64,000 bases of DNA. Origin: Thamnaconus septentrionalis. Taxonomy: Eukaryota > Chordata > Actinopteri > Tetraodontiformes > Monacanthidae. The notes beneath the pieces are model-generated. The model was not told where the DNA came from and made no database searches. It saw only the letters and a program-made list of their open reading frames with translations. Shown here piece by piece: positions 63,193-64,000 of this stretch. The position numbers and the translations under genes were made by a program. The stretch lies in NCBI GenBank assembly GCA_009823395.1, contig CM020519.1, positions 2,236,501 through 2,300,500 on the forward strand, written 5' to 3'. How positions within the stretch are numbered: position 1 is the stretch's first letter; the number at the start of each line of letters is the position of its first letter.

Positions 63193-64000
63193 TATTTCAA
63201 CCACGGTCAAGTCGGACAAACCTGGCCGGACTCTGCAGGGCTGCAAGATGCGAACACAGTCTGTTGTTATCAGGATGCCATGGCAACGCTGTCACAGTAC
63301 GGTGTAATATGAAGCTGTTTCCACCAGAGGGAGCCAATGTCACTTTTTAGCCAACATTCTTTGCGTTTCCACATTTTTCACCGTGGATTTCCCTTCTAAC
63401 ACATTTAGCCCTCCGTTTACAGCTTCCTGCCAAGTTAACCTGATGACTATGCTATTTGCTGAGTGATTCATGTTAATGTAATTTTGACTGTTTTTCTTTT
63501 GATGCTTTTAGAGTATGATTTTGTTCGGTTTGTGTTTATGTCAGCATCGTTTGTGACATCACAAAGGGCTAATATTAACATTCTAGCCCAAACCTTTATA
63601 GAAGAGGACAAGAAGGAAGGATTTTTTTTTCCCATTTCAGGTCAGAAAATATGATCAAGGTGACGTTTTCTTTGGATATTATGGGGTGTTGAAAGTAAAT
63701 CTGTGCAAAATTGCTGAAACAAGGAAAAATAAGCAGAAACTAACTTGATTTTAGTTTGACAAGAGGACAGATGTGTGGCTGGTAAATATTTTCTTTTGTT
63801 TTTTTCCCCTCAGATCATTCACTCAGCTCCAACTAGAACACATGTTGAGTAAACAGTGACAGCGTTCTAACATTAAAGTAGAGTTTCTACCTTTGATCTT
63901 AAAAATTTGACCCCTTTGTCGACCACCAAACCCAAACAAGGAGAAAATGTGAAACATGAAAAGTTGTCACTTAAAATATTTATTGTAAAAAATAGGAATT
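63192..64000. other. Upstream of CFAP206 to the right edge, no gene seen
   Basis: Contains the X-box-like motif and, at 63549-63570, a 22-bp string identical to 976-997 within a gagggct/agccctc-type dispersed repeat (63400-63600). No exon is recognised in the last 700 bp. Confidence 0.5.
63274..63287 (-). promoter_or_regulatory. CFAP206: RFX X-box-like motif upstream of CFAP206
   Basis: GATGCCATGGCAAC differs by one base from the symmetrical X-box GTTGCCATGGCAAC bound by RFX factors, the main activators of ciliary genes. It lies 143-156 bp upstream of the CFAP206 ATG, the usual distance for ciliary X-boxes. This is a motif match supported by the gene's function, not by experiment. Confidence 0.7.

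Overview
The window is vertebrate nuclear DNA. It is almost certainly from a ray-finned, probably spiny-rayed (percomorph) fish. Every gene is split by GT-AG introns. The encoded proteins match conserved vertebrate families, and the non-coding part is crowded with (CA)n, (GA)n and (CAG)n tracts, fish-type MITEs, LINE remnants and one tRNA-derived SINE. I see no bacterial, viral, CRISPR or operon-like content. Gene identities rest on recalled family sequences, not on a search.

Layout, left to right: (1) the first coding exon of GABRR2 (minus strand, 203-324), with the rest of that gene off the left edge; (2) 9.9 kb of repeat-rich DNA, including a LINE copy in which a 30-bp minisatellite has expanded; (3) UBE2J1 (minus, 39229 down to 10236, eight coding exons, introns loaded with repeats); (4) a 9.2-kb intergenic stretch between the divergent UBE2J1 and GABRR1 starts; (5) GABRR1 (plus, 48442-55727, ten coding exons); (6) PM20D2 (minus, 58987 down to 56241, seven exons), converging on GABRR1 with only 513 bp between stop codons; (7) CFAP206 (minus, 63131 down to 59721, twelve exons), followed by 0.8 kb of upstream DNA at the right edge.

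The genes are neighbours by ancestry, not a pathway. UBE2J1 is an ER tail-anchored ubiquitin-conjugating enzyme of ERAD. GABRR1 and GABRR2 are rho subunits of the retinal GABA-gated chloride channel. PM20D2 is a cytosolic M20 dipeptidase of beta-alanyl-dipeptide repair. CFAP206 is an axonemal radial-spoke factor. Compared with the order I recall for human 6q15 (PM20D2, GABRR1, GABRR2, UBE2J1), the UBE2J1-GABRR2 pair is inverted as a block and CFAP206 directly abuts PM20D2.

The points most worth a second look are the two-gene inversion, the minisatellite inside a LINE, an RFX X-box-like site and a CAG tract just upstream of the CFAP206 start, a SINE with a perfect 11-bp target-site duplication, a five-copy MITE family inside UBE2J1, and one-base reading-frame conflicts in GAG-rich exons of UBE2J1 and PM20D2. 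I found no convincing new multi-gene system.
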